From positions 1 through 9,439 of the forward strand of contig JAUSIF010000156.1 of assembly GCA_030648135.1 (NCBI GenBank): a stretch of DNA of 9,439 bases, given 5' to 3'. The stretch comes from Xanthobacteraceae bacterium (GTDB lineage Bacteria > Pseudomonadota > Alphaproteobacteria > Rhizobiales > Xanthobacteraceae). Below the pieces are notes generated by a model that worked only from the letters and a program-made list of their open reading frames with translations, had not been told where the DNA came from and ran no database searches. Position numbers and translations under genes: made by a program. Positions 1 to 6,455 of this stretch are shown here, piece after piece; the first letter of the stretch is position 1; each line of letters opens with the position of its first letter.

Positions 1-1756
1 TGCTCTCGATCGAGTTGGCGATGTGCTCGAGCTTGTTGGCGACGGCGTCCTCGAAGCGCTTGACGCGGGAGTCGAGGTTCTCGGTGATCTCCAGCGCCCG
101 CGTGCCGAGGATGCGGTCGACCGCCTCGGCGCGGTCGGAGATGGTGACGGCGATGTCCTGCGCCTTGCCGGAGAAATATTCGCCCATGCCGGCGACGGAC
201 TTGTCGACCGCCTCGGTCGCGCTCTTGGCGCCGTCGGCGACGGTGCGCGCGAATTCGAGCGTGCGGTTGGCGAGCGTCTGGTTGAGACTTTGCGTGCGGG
301 TATCGAGCGTCTGCTCGATGCGGGCGATGCGCGTGTCGATCGCCTCGGTTGTGTCGCGCATCTTGGTGGCGACCCGTTCGTCGAAACTGGTGAGGTTCAC
401 GCGGGTGTTTTCGTTGACGTAATCGACGGTCTGGGTGATCTGCTGCAAGAGGCCGCTGCCATAGACCTTGACCGTGTTGTCGAGGCCTTGCAGGCCATCG
501 GTGATGCGCTGGGCGAGGGCGGCGCTGTCGGCGGAGACGCGATCGGCGATCTCGTTGCCGCGCTGCGCGATCGAATCCTCCATCGCCTTGAGGCGCGAGC
601 CCAAGAGCTCGCGGACCGTGTCGCCCTTGGCGGCGATCGCCGCCGACATCGATTGCATCGATTCGTGCAGGCCCTCGGTCACCTTGGCGCTGCGTGCGCT
701 GATCGCCTTGGCGACCTCGACGCCGACCTGGGTCAGACGCTCGGTCGCATCGTTGCTCTTGCCGGCGAACGATTCACCGACGATGTCGCCGGCGGCGATG
801 ATCTGCGACCGCGCCATCTCGGCCTTGGACAGGATTTGATCGGTCACGCGGTCGGTCGCATCGGTGATGCTGGCGTTGATGCGGGCGTTCACACCGTCGA
901 CATCGAGGGTGAAGGCTTCATGGGCGCCGGAGGTCGCCTCGTTCAGCCGGGTGGCATGGGAGATGATGGCGTCGCGCTGGCTCTGCAACTCCTCGACCAG
1001 GCTGCGCATGCGGATCTCGTTGTCGTCATAGGCATGCTCCAGCGTCGCGACCTCGTTGCGCACCATGGTCTCCAGCTCGGTCGCGCGCGCGATGGCGCGC
1101 TCGATGCCGTCGCCGAGCGCCGCGACCTCGCGCCGGATCGCCTGGCCGACGCTGACGATGGCGTCGGTCGATACCCCTTCGGGCTCGGCCAGGCGCACCG
1201 TCACTTCGGTCATGGCGCTGGCGACCAACCGCATCTCCTGCGTGCGGCGGGCGAGCGCGGCGAGCAGGAACATGCCGGCCGGCGGCAAAACCAGCGTGGC
1301 GAGGAAGGGCCAGAAGTTCGGCAGAGCGATAATTTCAATGAGCCGGGTGGTGGCGGCGATGTCGCCCTTCACGCGCGAATAGCCGAGGAAGATTCCGGCG
1401 ATGACCCAGAGCGCCGCCAGCACGCCGGCGAGGTAGAACGGAACCGGCGAGGGCTTGTGGTGGAGGGCGGCGAGGATCTCACCGACCGACTGGCGGTCGT
1501 CGTTGGCGGCGCGGCGCTCCGCGCCCTCGAGCCGCCGGCTCGGCCGGGGAGGATCGGAAAACAGCTCGTCCTCGACCGCTTCGGCCTTGGCGGAGGAATC
1601 TGGAACCGGAGCCAAGCCGCTCTGTCGCGGTGCAAACGGATCGGGCCCAGCCGGCGCGGGTTTGGCCGCAGCTGGCTCGCCGAGATTGAGCGCCTCTTCG
1701 ATTGCCAGCAGCGCCGCCTCGGTCGGATCCTGAGTCTTCTTGGGAGTATTGGTCAT
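1..1756 (-). CDS. GPR-like giant polar-growth coiled-coil protein, N-terminal part (partial)
   Basis: The minus strand is open for 585 codons from the ATG at 1756 and runs off the window, so only the N-terminus is seen. Residues 1-100 are acidic, proline-rich and probably disordered. Two hydrophobic segments lie at about 107-126 and 147-168, which would anchor the protein in the inner membrane. After the proline near residue 192 I read no proline to residue 585: the chain is Ala/Glu/Arg/Thr/Asp-rich, with recurring units such as D-x-R-x-x-x-I/L-E, typical of long helical or apolipoprotein-like repeats. The architecture matches the Growth Pole Ring (GPR) protein of Agrobacterium, about 2,100 residues, which organises polar growth in Hyphomicrobiales; homology is inferred from architecture, not aligned. 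No strong Shine-Dalgarno precedes the start. A long codon-aligned ORF on the plus strand is its antisense shadow. Another giant coiled-coil protein is the main alternative. Confidence 0.75.
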   Translation of the reverse strand, partial: MTNTPKKTQDPTEAALLAIEEALNLGEPAAAKPAPAGPDPFAPRQSGLAPVPDSSAKAEAVEDELFSDPPRPSRRLEGAERRAANDDRQSVGEILAALHHKPSPVPFYLAGVLAALWVIAGIFLGYSRVKGDIAATTRLIEIIALPNFWPFLATLVLPPAGMFLLAALARRTQEMRLVASAMTEVTVRLAEPEGVSTDAIVSVGQAIRREVAALGDGIERAIARATELETMVRNEVATLEHAYDDNEIRMRSLVEELQSQRDAIISHATRLNEATSGAHEAFTLDVDGVNARINASITDATDRVTDQILSKAEMARSQIIAAGDIVGESFAGKSNDATERLTQVGVEVAKAISARSAKVTEGLHESMQSMSAAIAAKGDTVRELLGSRLKAMEDSIAQRGNEIADRVSADSAALAQRITDGLQGLDNTVKVYGSGLLQQITQTVDYVNENTRVNLTSFDERVATKMRDTTEAIDTRIARIEQTLDTRTQSLNQTLANRTLEFARTVADGAKSATEAVDKSVAGMGEYFSGKAQDIAVTISDRAEAVDRILGTRALEITENLDSRVKRFEDAVANKLEHIANSIES

Positions 1757-2007
1757 TTTACTCGCCGCCCCTGGTCCTTACTATGGTACCCTGACCGACG
1801 AAACACGGCGGTGGCCGAAGCTTACGGCCCGCGCCCGTCACATTCCGCCGAATATGGCGCCCACCCGGCTTGCCAACGCCCTCTTACAGATGGGCGCCGG
1901 ACGGCCGGGACTCCAGTCCACCGCTCGGGTATCCTATCCCTAATGGGCCGGTGAGGGGAACGCTGAAACGCTCAAGCTTTCGTAACATCGTTAACGACTT
2001 TTTCACC
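1757..2007. promoter_or_regulatory. Divergent intergenic region between the GPR-like gene and the 2008 gene
   Basis: This 251-bp gap must hold the promoters of both divergent genes. It has no tRNA-like fold and no convincing ORF. The stretch just before 2008 is relatively AT-rich (about 1973-2004, including GTTAACG at 1990-1996), but I cannot name a convincing -35/-10 pair or operator for either gene. Confidence 0.35.
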
Positions 2008-2331
2008 ATGCGGGCCAAGGCAGCAGCAGGATCGGGACGCAACGTGGTGGCGGTGGCAGCCCTGCCGGAAGGCGAGGGTCCGCTCACCCTTGCCCAGCGG
2101 CGCTATCTCGCCCGCGGCCTCAAGGAATCCGGGGGTAAACTCCCGCTTTTCGACGAGGACGGCCGCGAAATTCCCCGCCGCACCATCGAAGCCTGCGTTG
2201 CACATGGCTGGGCCGAACCCTGGATCAGCAACCCGATCAAGCCCGACTGGCTGGTGTGCCGGCTGACCCCGTCGGGCTACCGGGTGCTGGGGAAAGAGCC
2301 GCCACGCAATCGTGGCCGTTCCGGGGCTTGA
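2008..2331 (+). CDS. Small conserved hypothetical protein (107 aa)
   Basis: The protein has 107 residues from the ATG at 2008. It resembles a family of hypothetical proteins I recall from Bradyrhizobium-like genomes. Its core carries P-L-P-E-G-E-G-P-L-T, then A-Q-R-R-Y-L, G-G-K-L-P-L-F-D-E-D-G and H-G-W-A-E-P-W. The Y-L-A-R-G-L-K helix, the H-G-W-A-E turn and the final L-T-P-S-G-Y-R-V-L strand look like a winged-helix fold (for example 'L-T-x-x-G' as in MarR-type wings), but no function is assigned. No signal peptide or membrane segment is visible. The frame stays open upstream to 1870, yet the upstream part is low-complexity and unlike the core. The 2008 ATG has no clear Shine-Dalgarno, so the start is uncertain; a GTG at 1951 is an alternative. 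The Hpt gene follows 62 bp downstream. Confidence 0.7.
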   Translation: MRAKAAAGSGRNVVAVAALPEGEGPLTLAQRRYLARGLKESGGKLPLFDEDGREIPRRTIEACVAHGWAEPWISNPIKPDWLVCRLTPSGYRVLGKEPPRNRGRSGA

Positions 2332-2381
2332 GCCTCCGTTTACCCAAATGAGGGAGGATGCCGCAGGCCTGCAACAGGGCC

Positions 2382-2386
2382 GGAGG
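2382..2386 (+). promoter_or_regulatory. Shine-Dalgarno of the Hpt gene
   Basis: GGAGG lies 7 nt before the ATG at 2394 and decides this start over the in-frame ATG at 2358. Confidence 0.7.
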
Positions 2387-2393
2387 CGTCCCG

Positions 2394-2771
2394 ATGGCAA
2401 GCAAGGCAAACAAGGCAAGGCCGGCGGCCGTCGCAGCGGCCGGGCAAGGTCCCTTCGACCTCGCCCATCTCGAGCAGGCGACCAACGGCGACCGCGCGCT
2501 CGCCCGCGAAGTGCTTCAGCTGTTCGATCGCCAGGCCGAGAAGCTGTTGACGGAGATCGCGACGGCCGCCGATCCGCGCAGGCGGAGCGAAGCCGCGCAT
2601 ACCCTCAAGGGTGCGGCGCGCGGCGTCGGTGCGTTCGTTTTGGCGAATGCGGCCGAGGCGATCGAGACGGCGGACGACGACCCCGTCGCCGTCATCGGCA
2701 TGCTCGCGCGCCTGTCCGCCCGGGTGGTGGAGGCGCGGCTCGCTTTGTCCGGGCTGATCGCGCGGGGCTGA
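2394..2771 (+). CDS. Hpt-domain histidine phosphotransfer protein
   Basis: The protein has 125 residues and is essentially one Hpt four-helix bundle. The signature H-T-L-K-G-A-A-R-G starts at residue 69, and His69 is the predicted phospho-acceptor. A low-complexity Ala/Lys N-terminus of about 20 residues precedes the helices. There is no kinase, ATPase or receiver domain, so it should shuttle phosphate between a hybrid kinase and a response regulator encoded elsewhere. The ATG at 2394 is chosen because GGAGG at 2382-2386 sits 7 nt upstream; an in-frame ATG at 2358 has its purine tract abutting the codon and is less likely. The gene follows the 2008 gene on the same strand. Its closeness to the polar-growth scaffold suggests, but does not show, a cell-cycle or polarity role. 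The motif makes the family call secure; partners are unknown. Confidence 0.88.
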   Translation: MASKANKARPAAVAAAGQGPFDLAHLEQATNGDRALAREVLQLFDRQAEKLLTEIATAADPRRRSEAAHTLKGAARGVGAFVLANAAEAIETADDDPVAVIGMLARLSARVVEARLALSGLIARG

Positions 2772-2801
2772 GCGGCAAGGCTCGCCTTTCGCGGCGCGCG
2801 C

Positions 2802-2807
2802 CTATAT
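2802..2807 (+). promoter_or_regulatory. Candidate -10 element for the ferredoxin gene
   Basis: CTATAT matches the -10 consensus of rhizobial housekeeping promoters and lies inside the palindrome CCTATATAGG (2801-2810). Transcription would start near 2814, giving a leader of about 28 nt. No good -35 is seen at the expected spacing, so this is tentative. Confidence 0.4.
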
Positions 2808-2841
2808 AGGGTGCGTCCCCGACCCGACAGCCTTATTCCCG

Positions 2842-3162
2842 ATGCCGAAAATCACCTATATCGACCACGGCGGCTCCGCACGCACCGTCGAGGCCGCGGT
2901 CGGATCGACCGTGATGGAGAATGCGATCAAGAACAGCGTGCCCGGCATCGTCGCCGAGTGCGGCGGCGCCTGCTCCTGCGCCACCTGCCATGTGCATGTG
3001 GACGAGGCCTGGAAGGAGAAGGTCGGCCCGCCCTCGGCCATGGAAGAGGACATGCTCGACTTCGCCTTCGACGTGAGCCCTAATTCGCGGCTTTCTTGCC
3101 AGATCAAAATGACCGATGCGCTCGACGGCCTCATCGTGCGGACGCCGGAGCGCCAGGGTTAA
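2842..3162 (+). CDS. [2Fe-2S] ferredoxin, adrenodoxin/putidaredoxin type
   Basis: This 106-residue cytosolic protein carries single electrons through a [2Fe-2S] cluster. The ligands are Cys40, Cys46, Cys49 and Cys86, giving C-x5-C-x2-C-x36-C, the spacing of vertebrate-type (adrenodoxin, putidaredoxin, bacterial Fdx) ferredoxins; Cys44 is extra. The length is normal for the family, and the acidic helix around residues 68-78 (E-E-D-M-L-D-F-A-F-D) is the usual partner-docking surface. The ATG at 2842 gives the canonical M-P-K-I-T-Y start, although no Shine-Dalgarno is obvious. A TrxR-like ferredoxin reductase lies 79 bp downstream on the same strand, so the two probably form an NADPH-reductase-ferredoxin pair, as in Rhodopseudomonas, where such pairs serve P450s or iron-sulphur/haem enzymes. 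No P450 is visible here, so the final acceptor is unknown. Confidence 0.95.
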   Translation: MPKITYIDHGGSARTVEAAVGSTVMENAIKNSVPGIVAECGGACSCATCHVHVDEAWKEKVGPPSAMEEDMLDFAFDVSPNSRLSCQIKMTDALDGLIVRTPERQG

Positions 3163-3241
3163 GCTCGCCCGCTTTCTTCCTTGCCGTACTTTGCACGATG
3201 CGCCGCGGCGGGTAGGTATGGGTTCGGAACAAGCGGACAGA

Positions 3242-4285
3242 ATGAACGAAACCGCCAAACGCGCGACCCTCAAGACCGACGCCGTCATCATCGGCGCCGG
3301 GCCGATCGGGCTGTTCGCGGTGTTCGAGCTCGGCCTCGTCGACATCAAGGCGCATCTCATCGATGTCCTGGACAAGCCCGGCGGCCAGTGCGCCGAGCTC
3401 TATCCGGAAAAGCCGATCTACGACATTCCCGGCATCGCGGTGATCAACGGCCAGGAGCTGGTCGACCGGCTGCTGGCCCAGATCAAGCCGTTCGCGCCCA
3501 CGTTCCATCTCGGCGAGCGGGTCGACGGGCTGACGCGCACGAAAGACGGCGGCTTTCGGCTCACCACCGAACTCGGCACCGAGATCGAGGCCAAAGTCGT
3601 CGTGATCGCCGCGGGCGGCGGCGCGTTCGAGCCGAAGCGGCCGCCGGTTCCCGGCCTCGAGGCCTATGAAGGCAAATCGGTGTTCTATTCGGTACGCAAG
3701 CCCGACGCCTTCCGCGGCAAGAACATCGTGATCGTGGGCGGCGGCGATTCCGCGCTCGACTGGACGCTCAATCTGGTGCCGGTGGCCAAGCGCGTGACGC
3801 TGTTGCACCGGCGCGACCAATTCCGCGCCGCGCCCGCCAGCGTCAACAAGATGCACGGGCTGGTCGCCGAGGGGAAAATGAACTTCATGCTCGGCCAGCT
3901 GCATGCGCTCGAAGGGGAGGGCGGCAAGCTCGCCCGCGTGCTGGCGCGGCGCGGCGACAATTCGACCTTCGCGATCGAAGCCGACGCGCTGCTGCCGTTC
4001 TTCGGCCTCACCATGAAGCTCGGGCCGGTGGCGCGCTGGGGCCTCAATTTGCACGAGGAGCGCATCCCGGTCGACACCGAGAAGTTCCAATCGAGCGCGC
4101 CCGGCATCTTCGCCATCGGCGACATCAGTCATTATCCGGGCAAGCTCAAGCTGATCTTGTCGGGCTTCCACGAAGCGGCGCTGATGGCGCAGGCCGCGCA
4201 CGCGATCGTGCATCCCGGCAAGAAGCTCGTGTTCCAGTACACGACCACCTCGACCAGCCTGCATAAGAAGCTGGGGGTGGCGTAG
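3242..4285 (+). CDS. Ferredoxin-NADP+ reductase, thioredoxin-reductase-like (type 2)
   Basis: This 347-residue flavoprotein transfers electrons between NADPH and ferredoxin (EC 1.18.1.2). The FAD-binding motif G-A-G-P-I-G is at residues 18-23, the substrate-loop signature G-G-Q-C-A-E-L-Y-P-E-K-P-I-Y-D-I-P follows, the NADP-binding motif G-G-G-D-S-A is at 166-171, and the second FAD motif ends in G-D at 293-294. The redox-active CxxC pair of true thioredoxin reductases is missing, as expected for this type. The C-terminus has F-Q-Y-T-T-T-S-T-S-L-H-K-K-L-G-V, the flavin-stacking tail of the family. The ATG at 3242 gives a family-like N-terminus; an in-frame ATG at 3218 would add 8 residues, and earlier ones overlap the ferredoxin gene. 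The stop lies 6 bp from the convergent antitoxin stop. Its last ~100 bp are duplicated at 4970-5072. The tail reads H-P-G-K-K where the duplicate reads Y-V-F-P-D-K-K. Confidence 0.95.
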   Translation: MNETAKRATLKTDAVIIGAGPIGLFAVFELGLVDIKAHLIDVLDKPGGQCAELYPEKPIYDIPGIAVINGQELVDRLLAQIKPFAPTFHLGERVDGLTRTKDGGFRLTTELGTEIEAKVVVIAAGGGAFEPKRPPVPGLEAYEGKSVFYSVRKPDAFRGKNIVIVGGGDSALDWTLNLVPVAKRVTLLHRRDQFRAAPASVNKMHGLVAEGKMNFMLGQLHALEGEGGKLARVLARRGDNSTFAIEADALLPFFGLTMKLGPVARWGLNLHEERIPVDTEKFQSSAPGIFAIGDISHYPGKLKLILSGFHEAALMAQAAHAIVHPGKKLVFQYTTTSTSLHKKLGVA

Positions 4286-4291
4286 CCGCTT

Positions 4292-4582
4292 TCACCCGCC
4301 GATCGTCTCCTCGACGATCCGCGGATTGTGCGCCAGCAGCGCGAGCAGCACGCGGGCGGGGCCGTCAGGCGCGCGGCGCCCCTGTTCCCAATTGCGCAGC
4401 GTCCCCGTGGAAACGCCGATCCGCCGGGAGAAGGCTTCCTGCGAGAGGCCTGTGCGGCGGCGAATGGCATAGACGTCGACATTGCGCGGGACATGCACCT
4501 TCAATCCAGGCACTTTCTCGCCGCGCGCATGCGCCGCGGCCTCGCGCAGGCCCTGCATGATTCTGTCGGCCGCTTTCTTCAT
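4292..4582 (-). CDS. XRE-family antitoxin, HigA-like
   Basis: The protein has 96 residues. Residues 1-30 form a basic helical segment and residues 36-70 an XRE helix-turn-helix (R-T-G-L-S-Q-E-A-F-S-R-R-I-G-V-S, then T-L-R-N-W-E-Q-G-R-R). It should neutralise the neighbouring toxin and repress the operon. The ATG at 4582 overlaps the toxin stop as ATGA, and AAGGAG (4589-4594) lies 6 nt upstream inside the toxin gene, so translation is probably coupled. An upstream in-frame TTG at 4600 is less likely. Toxin-first gene order is typical of HigBA rather than RelBE. The gene ends 6 bp from the convergent fnr stop, leaving no space for a conventional terminator outside the coding sequence. Confidence 0.88.
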   Translation of the reverse strand: MKKAADRIMQGLREAAAHARGEKVPGLKVHVPRNVDVYAIRRRTGLSQEAFSRRIGVSTGTLRNWEQGRRAPDGPARVLLALLAHNPRIVEETIGG

Positions 4583-4935
4583 CTTGTTCTCCTTCGCCAA
4601 TAATGCGCGATCTCGGTCGTCAGCGCCTTGAAACCGGCGACCTCCGCCACGCTGAAGTTTGCCCGTTCGCCCTTGCTGAGCAGAGCGACGAGATACACCG
4701 GAGCGTCAGGCCCGAAATAGGCCGTCACGACCCGATATCCGCCACTCTTGCCCTTGCCGCGTCCGGCGAAGCGGACCTTGCGCACGCCGCCCGATCCGCG
4801 AATCTCATTTCCTTGCAACGGATCGCCCGCGATCGTATCCACGATCGCGTTGTGTTCGTCCTCGTTAAGTCTTGCGGCCCGCGCATCGCGGAGGAACTGC
4901 GGCAGCTCCGCCACAACGTGGAGAAGGGCTGGCAT
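4579..4935 (-). CDS. RelE/ParE-superfamily toxin, HigB (Gp49-like)
   Basis: The protein has 118 residues from the ATG at 4935. It carries G-S-G-G-V-R-K-V-R-F (47-56), G-K-G-K-S-G-G-Y-R-V (60-69) and K-G-E-R-A-N-F-S (88-95), the hallmarks of Gp49-like HigB toxins of the RelE fold. Members usually cleave mRNA on the ribosome; the target here is inferred from the family. A TTG at 4953 would add six residues, but ATG at 4935 gives the usual short start. No Shine-Dalgarno is seen before it. A candidate promoter has its -10 ending only 6 nt upstream of the ATG, which would fit a leaderless message. The antitoxin follows with a 4-bp overlap. The pair lies between the intact fnr gene and a stray copy of the fnr 3' end, which suggests the module was inserted there. 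Confidence 0.88.
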   Translation of the reverse strand: MPALLHVVAELPQFLRDARAARLNEDEHNAIVDTIAGDPLQGNEIRGSGGVRKVRFAGRGKGKSGGYRVVTAYFGPDAPVYLVALLSKGERANFSVAEVAGFKALTTEIAHYWRRRTR

Positions 4936-4941
4936 GGCCGT

Positions 4942-4970
4942 AGTATGCGTCAATGGCGTAGGTACATCAA
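4942..4970 (-). promoter_or_regulatory. Candidate promoter of the toxin-antitoxin operon
   Basis: Read on the minus strand, TTGATG (4970-4965) and CATACT (4947-4942) are separated by 17 bp, each matching 4 of 6 consensus bases. The inferred start falls at or next to the toxin ATG at 4935. The region also holds two direct copies of a 9-bp word, so an autoregulatory operator may overlap it. This is inferred from spacing alone. Confidence 0.4.
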
Positions 4971-4975
4971 TGGCG
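4950..4975. repeat. 9-bp direct repeat in the toxin-antitoxin promoter
   Basis: TCAATGGCG occurs at 4950-4958 and again at 4967-4975, a 17-bp period. The repeats overlap the -35 element and spacer of the candidate promoter and could be antitoxin-binding half-sites. The second copy also overlaps the left end of the fnr remnant, so chance or a junction scar is possible. Confidence 0.45.
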
Positions 4976-5072
4976 CGAGAGGCCGCACCGCTACGTCTTC
5001 CCGGACAAGAAGCTGGTGTTCCAGTACACGACCACCTCGACCGGCCTGCACAAGAAGCTGGGCGTGAGCTGA
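4970..5072 (+). pseudogene. Displaced duplicate of the fnr 3' end
   Basis: This segment matches the last ~100 bp of the intact reductase gene (4184-4285). The final 20 codons before the C-terminal residue (5007-5066 against 4220-4279) are identical at 56 of 60 positions, with a 27-bp exact block at 5016-5042 against 4229-4255. It encodes Y-V-F-P-D-K-K-L-V-F-Q-Y-T-T-T-S-T-G-L-H-K-K-L-G-V-S and then TGA. Farther left the homology weakens with small indels but can be followed to the shared ATGGCGC. No start codon, FAD motif or upstream reductase sequence accompanies it. The Y-V-F-P-D-K stretch looks more like other family members I recall than the intact gene does, so this may be the ancestral end left behind by an insertion. 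The alternative is the relic of a second, tandem fnr gene. Confidence 0.85.
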
Positions 5073-5090
5073 ACGCTTTCCTAACTCCGC

Positions 5091-5107
5091 CGCCTGCGGC
5101 GCAGGCG
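5091..5107. repeat. Short GC-rich hairpin downstream of the fnr remnant
   Basis: CGCCTGC (5091-5097) and GCAGGCG (5101-5107) form a perfect 7-bp stem with a 3-nt loop. No T-run follows on either strand, so it is at best a weak terminator. The nearby 14-bp palindrome at 5120-5133 is pure G/C. The rest of 5073-5167 shows nothing else. Confidence 0.35.
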
Positions 5108-5167
5108 TGAGGATTGTCTCGCGCCCGGGCGCGGGCACGGCCGGCGCTTTTCGCGCGTCAATCGCGG

Positions 5168-6430
5168 CTATTCGTCGAACTCGATCGGGTCCGGCACCCG
5201 GGTGAAGGCGATCTTGGCGCCGAGATATTGCAAAGCGAGGTCGCGCTGGGAGGCGAGTGCCACGGCGCCGCGGCCGTAGCGGGCGCCGAGGCGGTCGAGC
5301 GCGGTCCACAAAGCCTCGCCGCGGGTGAGCCCGTCGGCGCGGCGCGCCACGAAGAAATCCGCCACGCGCGCCTCGATCGGCACCAGACGAAAGAGCCAGA
5401 TCGAGGTCTTGATCAAAGGCGCGCGCGCGCCGCGCTCGGCGAGGAAGCGGCGCCACAGCCGCTCCAGCTCCGCGAGTAGCACGAAGCTGTCCTGGGTCGG
5501 CGGAAATCTCGTCTCTTGCGCGAAGCGCGCAAGCTCGAGCGGCCGCGCCGAAAGCCCGAGCCCGCCCGCGGCATAGCCGTAGCGCCGCAGCCGCACCGCC
5601 GCCTTCAACAGGAGCGCGCGGGCGACGAGGCGGGCGCGCGCCGGCGCGCGCCTCGCGGGCGCCAGCACGCGGCTGTGGCCGATGGAGCGGCGCGAGGTCG
5701 CAAGCTCGGGCAGTTCGAAGCCGTGCAGCGCATAGCAGAAGCGCTCGCCCACCACCGAGTTCCAGATCGCGCGCATCTGTTTGGGCGCGAGCGCCCACAG
5801 CGCGGCGACGTCGGTGACGCCCGCGTGCACGAGATGCGCCGCCATGTTCTCGCCGATGCCGGGAAGATCGGTGAGTTGCAGGCCGAGGATCCGGCCGGGT
5901 AAATCCTTGGCTTCGAGCAGCACCAGGCCGTCGGGCTTTTCCAGGTCGGCGGCGATCTTGGCGGTGAGCACGCTCGGCGCGATGCCGACCGAACAGCGGA
6001 GCGCGTCGCCGACCTTCGCCCGGATGCCGGCCTTGATGGCGCGGCCGAGCGTTCGCGCCCGCTCGGGCTCGCGTTCGTCGCCGATCAGGCGGCAGGCGGC
6101 CTCGTCGATCGACATCACCTTGTGGATCGGCAGGTGGTTCTCGACCTCGGCCATGATGCGGTGGTGATAATCGACATAAAGATCGTGGCGCGCGGGCACC
6201 AGGACGAGATCGGGGCAGAGCCGGCGCGCCTCCCAGATGCGGGTGCCGGTCTTCACGCCGAAAGCTTTAGCCTCGTAGCTCGCGGCGATGGCGCAGGTGG
6301 TGTCGGTGTCGGCCATGGGCACCACCGCGACCGGCCGGCCGCGCAGGCGCGGGTTTTCCTGCTGCTCGACGCTGGCGAAATAGGCGTTGAGGTCGAGGAA
6401 GAGGTAGCGCAACTCGCCGGAACTACGCAT
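5168..6430 (-). CDS. Y-family (DinB/UmuC-like) translesion DNA polymerase
   Basis: The protein has 420 residues. The palm starts with F-L-D-L-N-A-Y-F-A-S-V-E-Q at 11-23, with Asp13 as the first metal ligand. S-I-D-E-A at 107-111 supplies Asp109 and Glu110. S-Y-E-A-K-A-F-G-V-K is at 51-60, S-V-G-I-A-P at 147-152 with K-I-A-A-D-L-E-K-P at 158-166, and a helix-hairpin-helix L-P-G-I-G-E-N-M at 189-196; a basic little-finger region follows. The metal-binding residues are kept, so the enzyme should be active, unlike many ImuB proteins. The text after S-I-D-E-A departs from the DinB standard Y-L-D, and this subfamily is often mislabelled 'type VI secretion ImpB' in rhizobial genomes. Start ATG 6430 is preferred over an upstream ORF extension that crosses the promoter. 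An SOS box 34 bp upstream implies LexA control. A divergent proofreading-type exonuclease lies beyond. Confidence 0.92.
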   Translation of the reverse strand: MRSSGELRYLFLDLNAYFASVEQQENPRLRGRPVAVVPMADTDTTCAIAASYEAKAFGVKTGTRIWEARRLCPDLVLVPARHDLYVDYHHRIMAEVENHLPIHKVMSIDEAACRLIGDEREPERARTLGRAIKAGIRAKVGDALRCSVGIAPSVLTAKIAADLEKPDGLVLLEAKDLPGRILGLQLTDLPGIGENMAAHLVHAGVTDVAALWALAPKQMRAIWNSVVGERFCYALHGFELPELATSRRSIGHSRVLAPARRAPARARLVARALLLKAAVRLRRYGYAAGGLGLSARPLELARFAQETRFPPTQDSFVLLAELERLWRRFLAERGARAPLIKTSIWLFRLVPIEARVADFFVARRADGLTRGEALWTALDRLGARYGRGAVALASQRDLALQYLGAKIAFTRVPDPIEFDE

Positions 6431-6455
6431 GGGACAAGCTCTTGAAGGGGTCTCG

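Noticed and set aside
23..1954. 643-codon plus-strand ORF
   Set aside because: It is codon-aligned antisense to the minus-strand GPR-like gene. Its Gly/Asp/Arg/Leu-rich text is what a helical Ala/Glu/Thr protein gives in reverse, while the minus strand has two membrane spans and a coherent helical repeat.
1870..1960. tRNA-like or structured RNA in the 1757-2007 gap
   Set aside because: The GC-rich text around 1890-1945 has short complementary pieces but no acceptor/T-arm pattern.
3131..4264. 377-codon minus-strand ORF
   Set aside because: It is the antisense shadow of the clearly identified ferredoxin reductase.
4286..4969. Integron or transposon carrying the toxin-antitoxin pair
   Set aside because: No attC-like site, terminal inverted repeats, transposase or integrase is visible. 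Only the fnr-end duplication supports insertion.
5120..5133. 14-bp G/C palindrome as an operator
   Set aside because: It consists only of G and C in a GC-rich gap, where such symmetry arises easily, and no gene start is nearby.
4950..5798. 282-codon minus-strand ORF
   Set aside because: It runs in another frame through the Y-family polymerase C-terminus and the fnr remnant, with Arg/Ala-rich low-complexity text.
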